Shown one piece after another: positions 7,932-16,626 of a DNA stretch of 64,000 nt; positions within the stretch are counted from its first letter, which is position 1; each line of letters opens with the position of its first letter. The stretch is taken from positions 1,364,001-1,428,000 of the forward strand of contig NZ_CP034767.1 in assembly GCF_004005995.1 (NCBI RefSeq), in the 5' to 3' direction. The notes beneath the pieces are model-generated. The model was not told the origin of the DNA and did no database searches. It saw nothing but the letters and a program-made list of their open reading frames with translations. The stretch is from Devosia sp. 1566. GTDB taxonomy: Bacteria > Pseudomonadota > Alphaproteobacteria > Rhizobiales > Devosiaceae. Both the position numbers and the translations under genes were made by a program.

Positions 7932-9703
7932 GCACGCGCAGCACGGTAATAGCGGTCGCTGATCCCGTTGAGGATCGCGCCGCCGAGAACTCGACTCCGA
8001 CCGAACAGCAGGCCGCCCTCGCGTCCGCAGCAACAACGGACACCCAGGCTGAACCGGAGGCGCAGCCAAGCGCGCCGCCAGCGGCGGCGCCGGCCTCGGG
8101 CATGCCCGCCATGCCGCCCTTCGTGCCCAAATCGCCGATCATGAACCTGGTTTATATCCTGAGTTCGCTGATCCTCGGGCTGACGCAGGGGCTCGGGCTC
8201 AATCTCATCACCGCCAATCTACCGGGCCTGCAGGCATCCTTTGGCGCCACCCAAACCGAAATGGGCTGGCTCGCCGCCGCTTATTTCGCCACCAATCTTG
8301 CGGGCACTATTCTCCTCTTCAAGGCGCGCACCCAGTTCGGGCTGCGGCGCTTCGCCGAGTTGGGGATCGCTGCCTATGTGGTGGTGGTCATCGCCCACCT
8401 GTTTGCCCATGATCTGCACTCGGCCATTGTCGTGCGCGCCATCATGGGCGTGGCCGCGGCCCCGCTCAGCACGCTCGGTTTTTACTACATGCTGGAATGG
8501 CTGCCCCCGCAAAAGAAGATGAGCATTGGCATCTGCTTTGGCATGCTCGGCTCAACCCTTGCCTTGCCCTTGGCTCGGGTCATCTCGCCCGATCTGCTGC
8601 AGATGGGCGATTGGGTGGGCCTTTATGCCGTTGAAGTGGGCATGGCGCTGGTCTCGCTCGCGATTGTGTTTCTCGTGCCTTTGACCGCCCCGCCGCGCAT
8701 GAAGGTCTTTGATCGTGCCGATATCCTGAGCTTTCCGCTGATGACGGTCGGCTTTGCTTGCCTTGCCATCGTGCTCGGCATGGGTCGGGCCTTCTGGTGG
8801 TTCGAAACCCCCTGGATCGGCGAACTCCTGGCCCTCGGCATTGCCTCCATGGTGCTGTTCTGCATGGTCGAGCTGCATCGCAGCAATCCGATTATCGACC
8901 TGCGCTGGCTCACGGGTCGCGACATGCTGATCTTTGCCGGGGCCCTCGTCGTGTTCCGCCTGCTGCTGTCAGAGCAGTCGGTGGGGGTGTTTGGCCTCTT
9001 CACCGTGCTTAATCTGCAGAACGATCAACTGATCCCGCTCTTTGGCGTCATCGGCGTTGTGACCTTCATTGCCACCGCTGTCCTTAGCGCAGTGATCAAG
9101 CCGCAGCGCACCGAGATCATCCACCTCGTGGCGCTGGTCCTGATTGCGGCTGGCAGCTGGATGGATGCGCACAGCACCACGCTCAGCCGGCCCGAGCAAT
9201 TCTATCTCAGCCAGGCGCTGATTGGCGCCGCTGGTGGCTTGTTCCTGCCGCCAGCCATGCTCAATGGCTTCATGAAAGCGCTGGCGCGAGGCCCGCAATA
9301 TATTCTGTCGTTCCTTGCCGTGTTTCTCACCACCCAAAGCCTGGGTGGCTTGTTGGGCAGCGCCATCTTCACCACCTTCGTCGCCCTGCGCGAGCAGTTT
9401 CATTCCAACATGCTGTCGCAAGGGATCACCCTGCTTGATCCACTCGTGGCCCAGCGCATCCAGGCCTATGGCGGCGCTTATGCGCGCGTCCTGACCGATC
9501 CCACCCAGCTCAGCACGCAAGGGCTGAACCTGTTGACCCAGTCGCTTACCCAGCAATCCTGGGTGCTCGCCTATAACGACCTCTTCCTCGTGGTCTTCTA
9601 CGGGGCGCTGGCATCCACTGCCGCGCTGGTCATTCACATGAGCCTCACCAAGCTCGCCGCCCTAAACGCCGCCAAAACTGCCAGCGCCGCCAGCCCGGCC
9701 TGA
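7928..9703 (+). CDS. MFS transporter, EmrB/DHA2-like drug efflux
   Basis: A 591-residue inner-membrane transporter. The first 60 or so residues are rich in Ala, Pro and Glu and soluble; about 14 hydrophobic segments follow, the arrangement of DHA2 proton antiporters. It overlaps marR by ATGA and precedes a membrane-fusion protein by 22 bases, giving the classical marR-emrB-emrA-like order except that the pump gene comes before the adaptor. The Pro/Ala-rich N-terminal extension is longer than in EmrB and could be a linker or an overlong start; no better internal ATG with a ribosome-binding site is apparent before the first membrane span. Likely substrate: hydrophobic toxins, bile-like compounds or siderophores. 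Confidence 0.85.
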   Translation: MSTRSTVIAVADPVEDRAAENSTPTEQQAALASAATTDTQAEPEAQPSAPPAAAPASGMPAMPPFVPKSPIMNLVYILSSLILGLTQGLGLNLITANLPGLQASFGATQTEMGWLAAAYFATNLAGTILLFKARTQFGLRRFAELGIAAYVVVVIAHLFAHDLHSAIVVRAIMGVAAAPLSTLGFYYMLEWLPPQKKMSIGICFGMLGSTLALPLARVISPDLLQMGDWVGLYAVEVGMALVSLAIVFLVPLTAPPRMKVFDRADILSFPLMTVGFACLAIVLGMGRAFWWFETPWIGELLALGIASMVLFCMVELHRSNPIIDLRWLTGRDMLIFAGALVVFRLLLSEQSVGVFGLFTVLNLQNDQLIPLFGVIGVVTFIATAVLSAVIKPQRTEIIHLVALVLIAAGSWMDAHSTTLSRPEQFYLSQALIGAAGGLFLPPAMLNGFMKALARGPQYILSFLAVFLTTQSLGGLLGSAIFTTFVALREQFHSNMLSQGITLLDPLVAQRIQAYGGAYARVLTDPTQLSTQGLNLLTQSLTQQSWVLAYNDLFLVVFYGALASTAALVIHMSLTKLAALNAAKTASAASPA

Positions 9704-9725
9704 TTGCCTCCCTGGAGAATTGACT

Positions 9726-10769
9726 ATGCCTTTCCTCAAACTGCTTAAATCCAAGGGCACCTGGGCTGCCTTGCTGATCGGCCTCATCGGCGTTGGCGTC
9801 GTGCTCTATGCCTGGCAGCTGCCGCCTTTCACCTCCACGATCCAGTCCACCAACAATGCCTTTGTGCGTGGCCGGGTGACCATGATCGCGCCTCAGCTTG
9901 CCGGCTATGTCACGCAAGTGCCGGTCAGCGACTACCAGCAGGTTACGAAGGGCGATCTGCTGATCAAGCTCGATGACCGCATCTATCAGCAGCAATTGGC
10001 GCAGGCCGAAGGGGCCCTGGCCCAGCAGCGCAACGCCCTCGACAACTATGAGCAGAACCGGGCATCCAAGCAGGCGAGCCTCGACTATGCCAACGCCCAG
10101 CTCGAAGCCGCCGAAGCCTCGCTTGAGCGCGCCCAGGCCGATGCCGCGCGCAGCGAGTCATTGTTGGCTTCGGGCCTGTCGCCGCAATCGAGCAACGACC
10201 AGGTCCGCGCCGCATTGCTGCAAGCGCAATCCAGCGTCGCCCAGGCCCAGGCCAATATCAGCGTGGCTGAACAGAACCTGTCGCTGGTCGAGGGCAGCGT
10301 ACCGGCATTGCAGGGGGCGGTTCACTCGGCTGAAGCTGCGGTGGAACTGGCCAAGATCAATCTGGCCAATACGAGCATCACCGCGCCCGTCGATGGTGTG
10401 CTCGGCGAAGTGACGGCGCGCGTGGGCCAGTATGTGTCCACCGGCAGCCAGCTAACCTCCGTCACCCCGCCCGATCGTTGGGTCGTGGCCAATTTCAAGG
10501 AAACGCAACTCGCCAGCGTCCATATCGGGCAGGAGGTCACCTTTTCCGTCGACGCGCTCAATCACCAACAGGTCAAGGGCCATATTTCGGAAATCTCGCC
10601 GGCGACCGGCTCGGAGTTCAGCGTCATCAAGCCCGACAACGCCACGGGCAACTTCACCAAGATCGCCCAGCGTATTCCGGTGCGCATCGAGCTCGATGCC
10701 GAGCCCGAACTGGTCACTCAGCTCCGGCCGGGTATGTCGGTGGAAGTCTGGGTCGACACGCAGCTCTAG
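9726..10769 (+). CDS. HlyD/EmrA-family membrane fusion protein
   Basis: A 347-residue periplasmic adaptor anchored by one N-terminal membrane span (residues about 14-31). The lipoyl-like half motif APQLAGYVTQVPVSDYQQV is followed by a long Ala/Gln-rich coiled-coil hairpin (QLAQAEGALAQQRNALDNYE onward) and the second half TSITAPVDGVLGEVTARVGQ. The family links an MFS pump to an outer-membrane channel. ATG 9726 has GGAG 8 bases upstream; a TTG at 9720 is too close to it. No outer-membrane factor gene is nearby, so a TolC-like partner must be encoded elsewhere. Confidence 0.9.
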   Translation: MPFLKLLKSKGTWAALLIGLIGVGVVLYAWQLPPFTSTIQSTNNAFVRGRVTMIAPQLAGYVTQVPVSDYQQVTKGDLLIKLDDRIYQQQLAQAEGALAQQRNALDNYEQNRASKQASLDYANAQLEAAEASLERAQADAARSESLLASGLSPQSSNDQVRAALLQAQSSVAQAQANISVAEQNLSLVEGSVPALQGAVHSAEAAVELAKINLANTSITAPVDGVLGEVTARVGQYVSTGSQLTSVTPPDRWVVANFKETQLASVHIGQEVTFSVDALNHQQVKGHISEISPATGSEFSVIKPDNATGNFTKIAQRIPVRIELDAEPELVTQLRPGMSVEVWVDTQL

Positions 10770-10816
10770 GCGCGGGTGAGGGCGGCAGGAGCACTTCAGT
10801 GCCGCTTTGCTCACCA

Positions 10817-10841
10817 GCTGGCGGGCTTCGCGCCCGCCGGC
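10817..10841. terminator. hairpin between convergent genes, probable bidirectional terminator
   Basis: A 10-base stem (10817-10826 with 10832-10841, one wobble) closed by TTCGC, followed on the + strand by AGCCTTTCG. It sits between the convergent ends of the membrane-fusion-protein gene (10769) and the hybrid kinase gene (10851). Confidence 0.65.
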
Positions 10842-10850
10842 AGCCTTTCG

Positions 10851-12824
10851 TCAGCTCGCCTCGATAACCGCTGACACAGCCTTGGCCAGTTCAGTTTGAC
10901 GGAACGGCTTGGCGAGCCGGGGCAGCTCGATGCTTTCCTCGCCGGCTAGGTCCACAAAGCCGCTGGCAAGAACCACCGGCAAGTCAGGCCGTCGCGAGCG
11001 GGCTTCCCTCACCAGTTGCAAGCCCGTCATATTGGGCATGGCATAATCGGTCAGCATCATGTCGATCGGCTCACCGGTGGCCAGCACCTTGAGCGCCTCG
11101 GCGCCCGAGCCCGCCAGGATCGGGCTATAGCCGAGGTCCTCAAGCATGTCTGCGACATTGCCCAGCACCAGTGCATCATCGTCTACCACCAGCACCACGG
11201 GTTTTTTGGCCGGCTCGGTCGGGTGTGATTGCTGTTCATCGGCAGTGGCGGTGTCGAGCGTCGTTTCTGCTGCAGCTTCGGGCAGCCAGATCTGCGCCGT
11301 GGTACCCGTGCCTTTTTCGCTGGTGATCACTAACCTTCCGCCGGATTGTTCGACCATGCCCTTGACCATGGACAGGCCGAGCCCGGTACCTTTTCCCACG
11401 CCTTTAGTGGTAAAGAACGGCTCGGTTGCGCGGGCCAATGTCGCCGCATCCATGCCCTCGCCATTGTCTTCCACGGTGATCCGCACATAGCGGCCGGGCG
11501 GCATCGGCTTGCCGGCTCCGACGACATCGATCGATTTGGCCGAGATCCGGATAATGCCGCCGCCGGGCATCGCGTCCCGCGCATTGACCACGAGGTTGAG
11601 GATGGCCAGCTCGAGCTGGTTGGCATCTGCACGGGCCGGTCGCAAGGTCGCGGCAAATTCGGTCACGAGGTCGAGGGAAGGACCAAGCGAGCGCTCCAGC
11701 AGGTCCAGAATACCACGCACCAGTTGGGGAACGTCGACGGACTCGGGATTGAGTTCCTGCTTGCGGGCAAATGCCAGCATGCGCTGGGTCAGCGAGGCAC
11801 CCCGCTGGGCCCCCTGCAAGGCATTGCCGATCAAGCGGCGCAGCTTGGGGTCGTCCGGCAGCCGCTTTTGCGCGAGCTCGAGGCTGCTCTGGATCACCAT
11901 CAGCAGATTATTGAAGTCATGCGCCACGCCGCCGGTAAGCTGGCCCAGCGCTTCGGACTTTTGCGACTGAAAGAACGCCTCGCGCGCCTCATCGAGTGCC
12001 CGTTGCGCTTCGCGTCGTTCGGTATTGTCGCGGGTGACCTTGGCAAAGCCGACAATGTTGCCGGCATGATTGCGGATCGGGTCGATCACCACATGCGCCC
12101 AGAAGCGGCTGCCATCCTTGCGGACGCGCCAGCCTTCCTTCTCGAACCGCCCCTCGCGCGTGGCGGTTTCGAGCGCGATCCTGGGCAGCTCGATTTCCTG
12201 GTCTTCGGGCGTATAGAAGCGGCTGAAGTGCTGGCCGATGATCTCCTCGGCGCTGTAGCCCTTGATGCGCTGGGCCCCGGCATTCCAGCTGCTGACCGTG
12301 CCCTCCGGCGAGAGCTGGTACAGCGCATAGTCCGTGACGCTTTGCACCAGCAGGCGAAACTGTTCTTCGCTTTCGCGCAGGGCCGTTTCCGCCGCTTTTC
12401 GCTCCGATAGATCCCGGGTGACTTTGGCAAACCCGATCAGCTCACCCGTCGGGCTGCGGATGGGGTCGATCACCACATGCGCCCACATGCGGGTGCCGTC
12501 CTTGCGAACGCGCCACCCTTCCTGCTCGAACTTGCCCTCTTCGGCGGCAGTGCGCAGGGCTCGCGCGGGCAGATTCGTTGCCTTGTCTTCTTCGGTATAA
12601 AATCTCGAGAAATGGTGCCCGATGATCTCGGAAGCTTCGTAGCCCTTGAAGCGCTGCGCGCCAGCATTCCAGCTCACCACCGTGCCGTTACGATCCAGCA
12701 TGTAAATGGCATAGTCCACGATGCTGCTCACCAGCAGCTGATAGTGGTCACTGCCGGGTGTCGTGACCTGGCTTTCGGTTTCGATCATGTCTGCCCGCAC
12801 CTTCGCATCAATCGTCTCTCTCAT
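10851..12824 (-). CDS. hybrid sensor histidine kinase with two PAS domains and a receiver
   Basis: A 657-residue soluble kinase. The order is PAS (about 26-150), a second closely similar PAS (about 154-278), an H-box with GGVAHDFNNLLMVIQSSLEL, a HATPase with NLVVNARDAMPGGG and a G2 box GTGLGLSMVKGMVEQSGG, then a receiver domain (about 540-655) with VVDDD, LTDYAMPNMTG and a conserved Lys in LAKPF. There is no membrane span, so it senses a cytoplasmic signal such as redox or a ligand held by PAS. The phospho-acceptor His and receiver Asp are both present. Start at 12824 is uncertain; an internal ATG at 12788 is an alternative. No cognate regulator is adjacent. Confidence 0.9.
   Translation of the reverse strand: MRETIDAKVRADMIETESQVTTPGSDHYQLLVSSIVDYAIYMLDRNGTVVSWNAGAQRFKGYEASEIIGHHFSRFYTEEDKATNLPARALRTAAEEGKFEQEGWRVRKDGTRMWAHVVIDPIRSPTGELIGFAKVTRDLSERKAAETALRESEEQFRLLVQSVTDYALYQLSPEGTVSSWNAGAQRIKGYSAEEIIGQHFSRFYTPEDQEIELPRIALETATREGRFEKEGWRVRKDGSRFWAHVVIDPIRNHAGNIVGFAKVTRDNTERREAQRALDEAREAFFQSQKSEALGQLTGGVAHDFNNLLMVIQSSLELAQKRLPDDPKLRRLIGNALQGAQRGASLTQRMLAFARKQELNPESVDVPQLVRGILDLLERSLGPSLDLVTEFAATLRPARADANQLELAILNLVVNARDAMPGGGIIRISAKSIDVVGAGKPMPPGRYVRITVEDNGEGMDAATLARATEPFFTTKGVGKGTGLGLSMVKGMVEQSGGRLVITSEKGTGTTAQIWLPEAAAETTLDTATADEQQSHPTEPAKKPVVLVVDDDALVLGNVADMLEDLGYSPILAGSGAEALKVLATGEPIDMMLTDYAMPNMTGLQLVREARSRRPDLPVVLASGFVDLAGEESIELPRLAKPFRQTELAKAVSAVIEAS
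11991..12749 (-). repeat. tandem duplication of the PAS-coding unit within the hybrid kinase gene
   Basis: Two PAS units repeat with a period of exactly 384 bases (128 codons). Matching anchors are GTCGATCACCACATGC at 12081 and 12465. Large stretches such as GWRVRKDG and AHVVIDPIR are identical at the protein level, and the DNA is still closely similar, so the duplication is fairly recent or is maintained by conversion. Confidence 0.8.
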
Positions 12825-12977
12825 CTACCCATTTGCCGCCGATGTCCAAACGTCTTGAGAGCGTCGCACGATCAAATGCGTTCCCTCGACACAGCAGGTG
12901 ATGCAACTGGCCAGTTCCGGCGGGAACAGCTCGACGCCATGGGAGTTGGATTTTCGCCCATTCATAAAGGCTTTGCA

Positions 12978-13754
12978 GTGGTTCATAATGCGTTCATCGG
13001 TACGGCAGGATGGAGTCTAAATCGGGACTTTTCCGAGTTCCAGGGGGGAGGAACCGCCCTGGAGCGCTACGCCGCCGTATTCTCCGCCACCGAGGTAAAC
13101 TCCAGCTTTCACCGCCGTCACCGCCCATCCACCTGGCAGCGCTGGCACGATTCAGTCCCGCAAAACTTCAAGTTCTCCGTCAAGCTGCCCAAGACCATCA
13201 CTCACCAAAGTCAACTTATCGACCCCGAAACTGACCTCGATGAGTTCTTCGCCGACATCGCTCCGCTCGGCAGCAAGCTCGCGGCCATCCTCGTACAACT
13301 CCCGCCCAAGCTGGCATTTCAGCGCGAGTCCGCATCGGCATTCTTCTCCGCCCTCCAGGCGCGCAGCCCGGTGCCCGTTTATCTGGAGCCCCGCCACGCC
13401 ACCTGGGCCAACGCGGAAGCTTCCGAACTGCTGCAGGCATTCAAGATCGCCCGCGTCTATGCCGATCCACAGCAAGAAGGCTTGCGCGCGGCGGCGCTTG
13501 CCGACGGCGCAACCTACCTGCGGCTGCACGGTTCGCCGAAAATCTACTATTCAGAGTACGACCATGCAGCCATTGAGCTTTTCGCCGCACTGCTCAGGGC
13601 TGGGAGTGGTCCAGGCTGGTGCATCTTTGACAATACCGCATCAGGCGCGGCGCTGCGCGACGCCTTCAAACTGCGCGATATTATCGCGGAGGAAAGCCCC
13701 GCAAGCACGGTCGCCGCTACAATAAGCGATGGTGCCGCCGGGGCGGACCGTTAA
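12978..13754 (+). CDS. DUF72 family protein
   Basis: A 258-residue member of the DUF72 (YecE-like) TIM-barrel family, whose biochemical role is not established. Diagnostic segments are FIGTAGWSL near the N-terminus, YAAVFSATEVNSSFHRRHRP, FKFSVKLPKTITH, VYLEPRHATW and TYLRLHGSPKIYYSEYDHAA. GTG 12978 has AAAGG 7 bases before it and places the GTAGWS motif at the usual distance; ATG 12939 would add 13 residues. The open frame continues upstream to 12477, but that part is antisense to the kinase and unlike the family. Divergent from the kinase gene. Confidence 0.85.
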   Translation: MVHNAFIGTAGWSLNRDFSEFQGGGTALERYAAVFSATEVNSSFHRRHRPSTWQRWHDSVPQNFKFSVKLPKTITHQSQLIDPETDLDEFFADIAPLGSKLAAILVQLPPKLAFQRESASAFFSALQARSPVPVYLEPRHATWANAEASELLQAFKIARVYADPQQEGLRAAALADGATYLRLHGSPKIYYSEYDHAAIELFAALLRAGSGPGWCIFDNTASGAALRDAFKLRDIIAEESPASTVAATISDGAAGADR

Positions 13755-13888
13755 GGGCCCGCCTCGGATGCATACGCACGCGCGTTGGCTTTCTCTCTTC
13801 CGAGAGTTCATCGGCGTCGGCCCGGTAGTCGAGCTCGGCGTATGGGTCTGGGTCGTACTGGCAGGTCATGGCCGCAGCGGTCATTCGC

Positions 13889-14152
13889 TTAGTGAACGGC
13901 CTCGTCGGGCGGGCCGATCAGCTGGGCAATGCCTTCTTCCTCAAGCGCACGCTGGAACTCGTTCCAGGCGTCCATCTCGGTGGGGAAGGTGTCTTCCCAG
14001 ATCAGCGAATTGTCGTCATCGTCCACCACTTCCAGGGTCCAGCCATCATTGCTGTCCTTGAGGCGGTAGATGCCGACCTGAACGGTGATCCCGTCCTGGG
14101 TGAATTCGCAGCTCTGCTCGGAAAGCTCAATATCCTGATTTTCGTCGCTCAT
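13889..14152 (-). CDS. hypothetical acidic protein, 87 residues
   Basis: I do not recognise the family. The protein is strongly acidic and reads like one compact alpha/beta domain: a strand pattern ITVQVGIYRL, then GWTLEVVDDDDNSLIWEDTF and a helix DAWNEFQRALEEEGIAQLI. No signal or membrane segment. ATG 14152 is chosen because GGAG lies 8 bases upstream; the longer frame to 14251 has no such site. The strand-strand-helix layout loosely recalls the DUF2188-like protein at 60995, but I cannot claim homology. Confidence 0.65.
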   Translation of the reverse strand: MSDENQDIELSEQSCEFTQDGITVQVGIYRLKDSNDGWTLEVVDDDDNSLIWEDTFPTEMDAWNEFQRALEEEGIAQLIGPPDEAVH

Positions 14153-14474
14153 CATTGCTCTCCATTGTTCGGTGCGCTCCCATAGCGCGACGAGGCGGCT
14201 ATGGCCACCGCCAAAGCGTCGCCCCAACCATGCGCCTGGCACCTTCGACATATGGGAAACGCCATCTAAGTGGTTTCTTGTATGCTTTCTTTCGCGCCCA
14301 TTGCCGGAACAGTGACGCGTTGCTGCCGGTCAAGGATCACCGGCCGCACATCTCCGGCTTCTTGGATTAACTACAGAATTGTCGCGGTAACGAACCGTAA
14401 ACCACGTTCCGCTTGCAATTGCATCGAATTGCGCAGAGTTCCGTTGCTTCTGCACGGATGTGTGGAGTACGGCA
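14153..14474. other. 322-base intergenic region without a supported gene
   Basis: It separates two divergently transcribed small genes. It is less GC-rich than its surroundings. The inverted repeat GCAATT-GCATCG-AATTGC at 14415-14432 lies 42 bases before the ATG of the next gene and could be an operator. A 22-codon frame from about 14201 to 14269 has only a weak ribosome-binding site and is not called. Confidence 0.5.
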
Positions 14475-14747
14475 ATGGATCAAGCGTTGCACAATACTGT
14501 AGATCAGATCGGTGATGACCGGCGCGATACCGCCGTGGCAGTGGCGCAGTTTCTTGCGCTGGCCAAGGCTGCCAACGTCACTTTCGACCTGGTGGATGAT
14601 CGGCTGACGATGAGGGCAGTCAAGCCGAAATGGGCCCTATGGGCACCGATCCGGCACTGCTTGGATGAGATCGGCATCGAAGCAATTGAAGAGCACTTCC
14701 GCAAAACCACGCCGCAAGAACGCGAAAGTCTTGGCGAGGTCGCGTGA
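14475..14747 (+). CDS. hypothetical protein, 90 residues
   Basis: No family recognised with confidence. The first half is helical (AVAVAQFLALAKAANVTFDLV), then DDRLTMRAVKPKWALWAPIRHCLDEIG and a charged helical tail EEHFRKTTPQERESL. The short helix-strand-helix pattern with a D-D-R-L turn loosely resembles docking-type domains such as TubC_N, which is only a suggestion. ATG 14475 has GGAG 7 bases upstream; GTG 14460 is in frame but has no such site. It stands alone between two intergenic regions, with an antisense small gene ending 10 bases downstream. Confidence 0.6.
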   Translation: MDQALHNTVDQIGDDRRDTAVAVAQFLALAKAANVTFDLVDDRLTMRAVKPKWALWAPIRHCLDEIGIEAIEEHFRKTTPQERESLGEVA

Positions 14748-14757
14748 GCTTGGGCTG

Positions 14758-14913
14758 TCACAGGGTCATGGTCATCGCGGCCGCAACGGCTACTATACCG
14801 AAGGCCGCCATCCCGGCAGCGAGGACCATCGCATGAGCCCGGGGCAGCCGGCGAATAGCTGAGGTGGATGCGTGGACGTCGTGGCCAGTTCCCTGCAATT
14901 CAACCTGTGTCAT
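14758..14913 (-). CDS. small single-span membrane protein, 51 residues
   Basis: A short frame from ATG 14913 to TGA 14758. AAGGGG lies 7 bases before the start, one of the better ribosome-binding sites in this part of the window. The soluble N-terminal part (MTQVELQGTGHDVHASTSAI, then RRLPRAHA) is followed by one Ala-rich hydrophobic span, MVLAAGMAAFGIVAVAAAM, ending in TMTL. The two Arg before the span predict the N-terminus in the cytoplasm by the positive-inside rule. No family recognised. Support is the start context plus the membrane segment only. Confidence 0.5.
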   Translation of the reverse strand: MTQVELQGTGHDVHASTSAIRRLPRAHAMVLAAGMAAFGIVAVAAAMTMTL

Positions 14914-15122
14914 CGCTTACCCCTTGAGACAATGCGTGGCAGTCGCCAGTAGCTCGGGGCGGCCTTTGTTTAGTCGTTTCGCCCACGTCGCAAGCGTAGT
15001 CCAGCATGGCGGCAGGGGGAAAAGCCTTTCCGGAACGCCGTTAATTTTAATCTAATCCGCTCACTGGCCGATCTTGTATGGTAGTCGTTGATCTTGGGTC
15101 CGGATCATGGCAAAACCTGATC

Positions 15123-16538
15123 ATGACCAATGCCCCGCACCTTCATCCCGATCGCTTTTTCCCTTTGGCCGAACCAGCACGGTCCGTCGCACGGGACCTT
15201 TATGCTGCTGTCAAAGATTTGCCGCTGATCTGCCCCCATGGGCACACGGACCCGTCCTGGTTTGCGGCCAATGATCGGTTTTCGGACCCCGCGGCGCTGT
15301 TTCTCACCCCAGACCATTACGTGTTGCGCATGCTGCGCAGCCGTGGGCTGAGCTATGACGATCTCGGCGTGCCCCGCAAGGACGGAAAGCCAGTTGCGGC
15401 CGGGCGAGATGCCTGGCGCCTCTTCGCCGCGAACTACCATTTGTTCGCGGGTACTCCATCCAAGACCTGGGTCGATCACTCGCTCCAGCTCACCTTTGGC
15501 ATCAACGAAGAGTTGGGGCCAGACACTGCTGATGCGATTTATGACCTGATCGACAAACGCTTGGGTGATCCCGATTTGCTGCCGCTGGCGATTCTCGATC
15601 GTGCCAACGTAGAGACCATTGCGACCACCGAATTCGCCCTCGATCCCCTCCAGCACCATGCCCGTTTGGCTGACCGGGGATTGATCGGGCGGGTGCGTAC
15701 CACCTATCGCCCTGATGATGTTACCGACGCCAGCCGCCCCGCCATCGCGGACAATCTTCAGCGTCTGGGGGAGGTCACGGGAGAAAATATTCCGACCTGG
15801 GGCGGTCTCATCAATGCCCACCGGAGCCGGCGAGAGTTCTTCCGGCGCTTCGGCGCCGTTGCGACCGATCATGGTGTTCCCACTGCCAACACCACTGACC
15901 TTCCCCTAGTCGAAAAGCAGGCCTTGCTCGACAAGGTCTTGGCTGGACGACACGATGCTGCCGATGCTGAACTCTTTCGGGCCCAGATGCTTACGGAAAT
16001 GGCGCTGTTGTCGGTGGAAGACGGCATGGTCATGCAGATCCATGCCGGATCCCGCCGCAACACCGATCCGTTGCTGATGGCCGAGCGTGGCACCGATCTT
16101 GGCGCCGACATTCCTGGCACGACCGACTATGTCACCGGTATGCGGGCGCTCCTGGGCCGCTGCGGCAATGAGCCGAACTTACGCATCATCATGTTCGTAC
16201 TCGATGAAACCACCTATGCTCGGGAGCTGGCGCCCATGGCTGGCTATTGGCCCAGCCTGATGATCGGCCCGCCGTGGTGGTTCCACGACAGCCCGCAGGG
16301 TATCCGGCGTTATCTTGACCAGGTGGTGGAGACGGCCGGCTTCTACAATCTCGCCGGCTTCAATGACGATACGCGTGCGCTGCTCTCGATCCCCGCCCGG
16401 CATGATGTCTGGCGCCGTGAAGTCAGCGGCTTCCTTGGGCGTTGGGTGGGCGAGCACCGGCTCTCGGCCGCGACCGCGCAGAACTTGGCCAAGCATTTGA
16501 GCTACACTGCAGCTAAGGATGCTTATCGCCTGAACTGA
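15123..16538 (+). CDS. uxaC: glucuronate isomerase (uronate isomerase)
   Basis: A 471-residue UxaC, the cytoplasmic amidohydrolase-fold enzyme that converts D-glucuronate to D-fructuronate and D-galacturonate to D-tagaturonate. The metal-site motif PLICPHGHTDPSWFA is at residues about 36-50; the conserved MQIHAGSRRNTDP and GPPWWFHDSPQGIRRYLD are both present, and length matches the family. ATG 15123 gives the usual N-terminus (HLHPDRFFP); a longer frame to 15078 has no support. The gene stands alone: no uxuA, uxuB, kdgK or uronate transporter is in the window, so the rest of the pathway must be elsewhere. Confidence 0.93.
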   Translation: MTNAPHLHPDRFFPLAEPARSVARDLYAAVKDLPLICPHGHTDPSWFAANDRFSDPAALFLTPDHYVLRMLRSRGLSYDDLGVPRKDGKPVAAGRDAWRLFAANYHLFAGTPSKTWVDHSLQLTFGINEELGPDTADAIYDLIDKRLGDPDLLPLAILDRANVETIATTEFALDPLQHHARLADRGLIGRVRTTYRPDDVTDASRPAIADNLQRLGEVTGENIPTWGGLINAHRSRREFFRRFGAVATDHGVPTANTTDLPLVEKQALLDKVLAGRHDAADAELFRAQMLTEMALLSVEDGMVMQIHAGSRRNTDPLLMAERGTDLGADIPGTTDYVTGMRALLGRCGNEPNLRIIMFVLDETTYARELAPMAGYWPSLMIGPPWWFHDSPQGIRRYLDQVVETAGFYNLAGFNDDTRALLSIPARHDVWRREVSGFLGRWVGEHRLSAATAQNLAKHLSYTAAKDAYRLN

Positions 16539-16626
16539 TGGTCGCTTCGGGTGGGCGCTTATCAAGTTTTGGCGTAAAGAGCGCTGGGAGGTCGAATCAC
16601 GACCATTGTTCTGCTCTAATGCGTCC

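Noticed and set aside
12477..12977. Upstream extension of the DUF72 reading frame
   Set aside because: It lies antisense to the PAS part of the hybrid kinase and does not resemble the DUF72 N-terminus.
14864..15055. A 63-codon + strand frame before uxaC
   Set aside because: No ribosome-binding site, Cys/Ser-rich shadow, and it overlaps the better-supported small membrane protein on the other strand.
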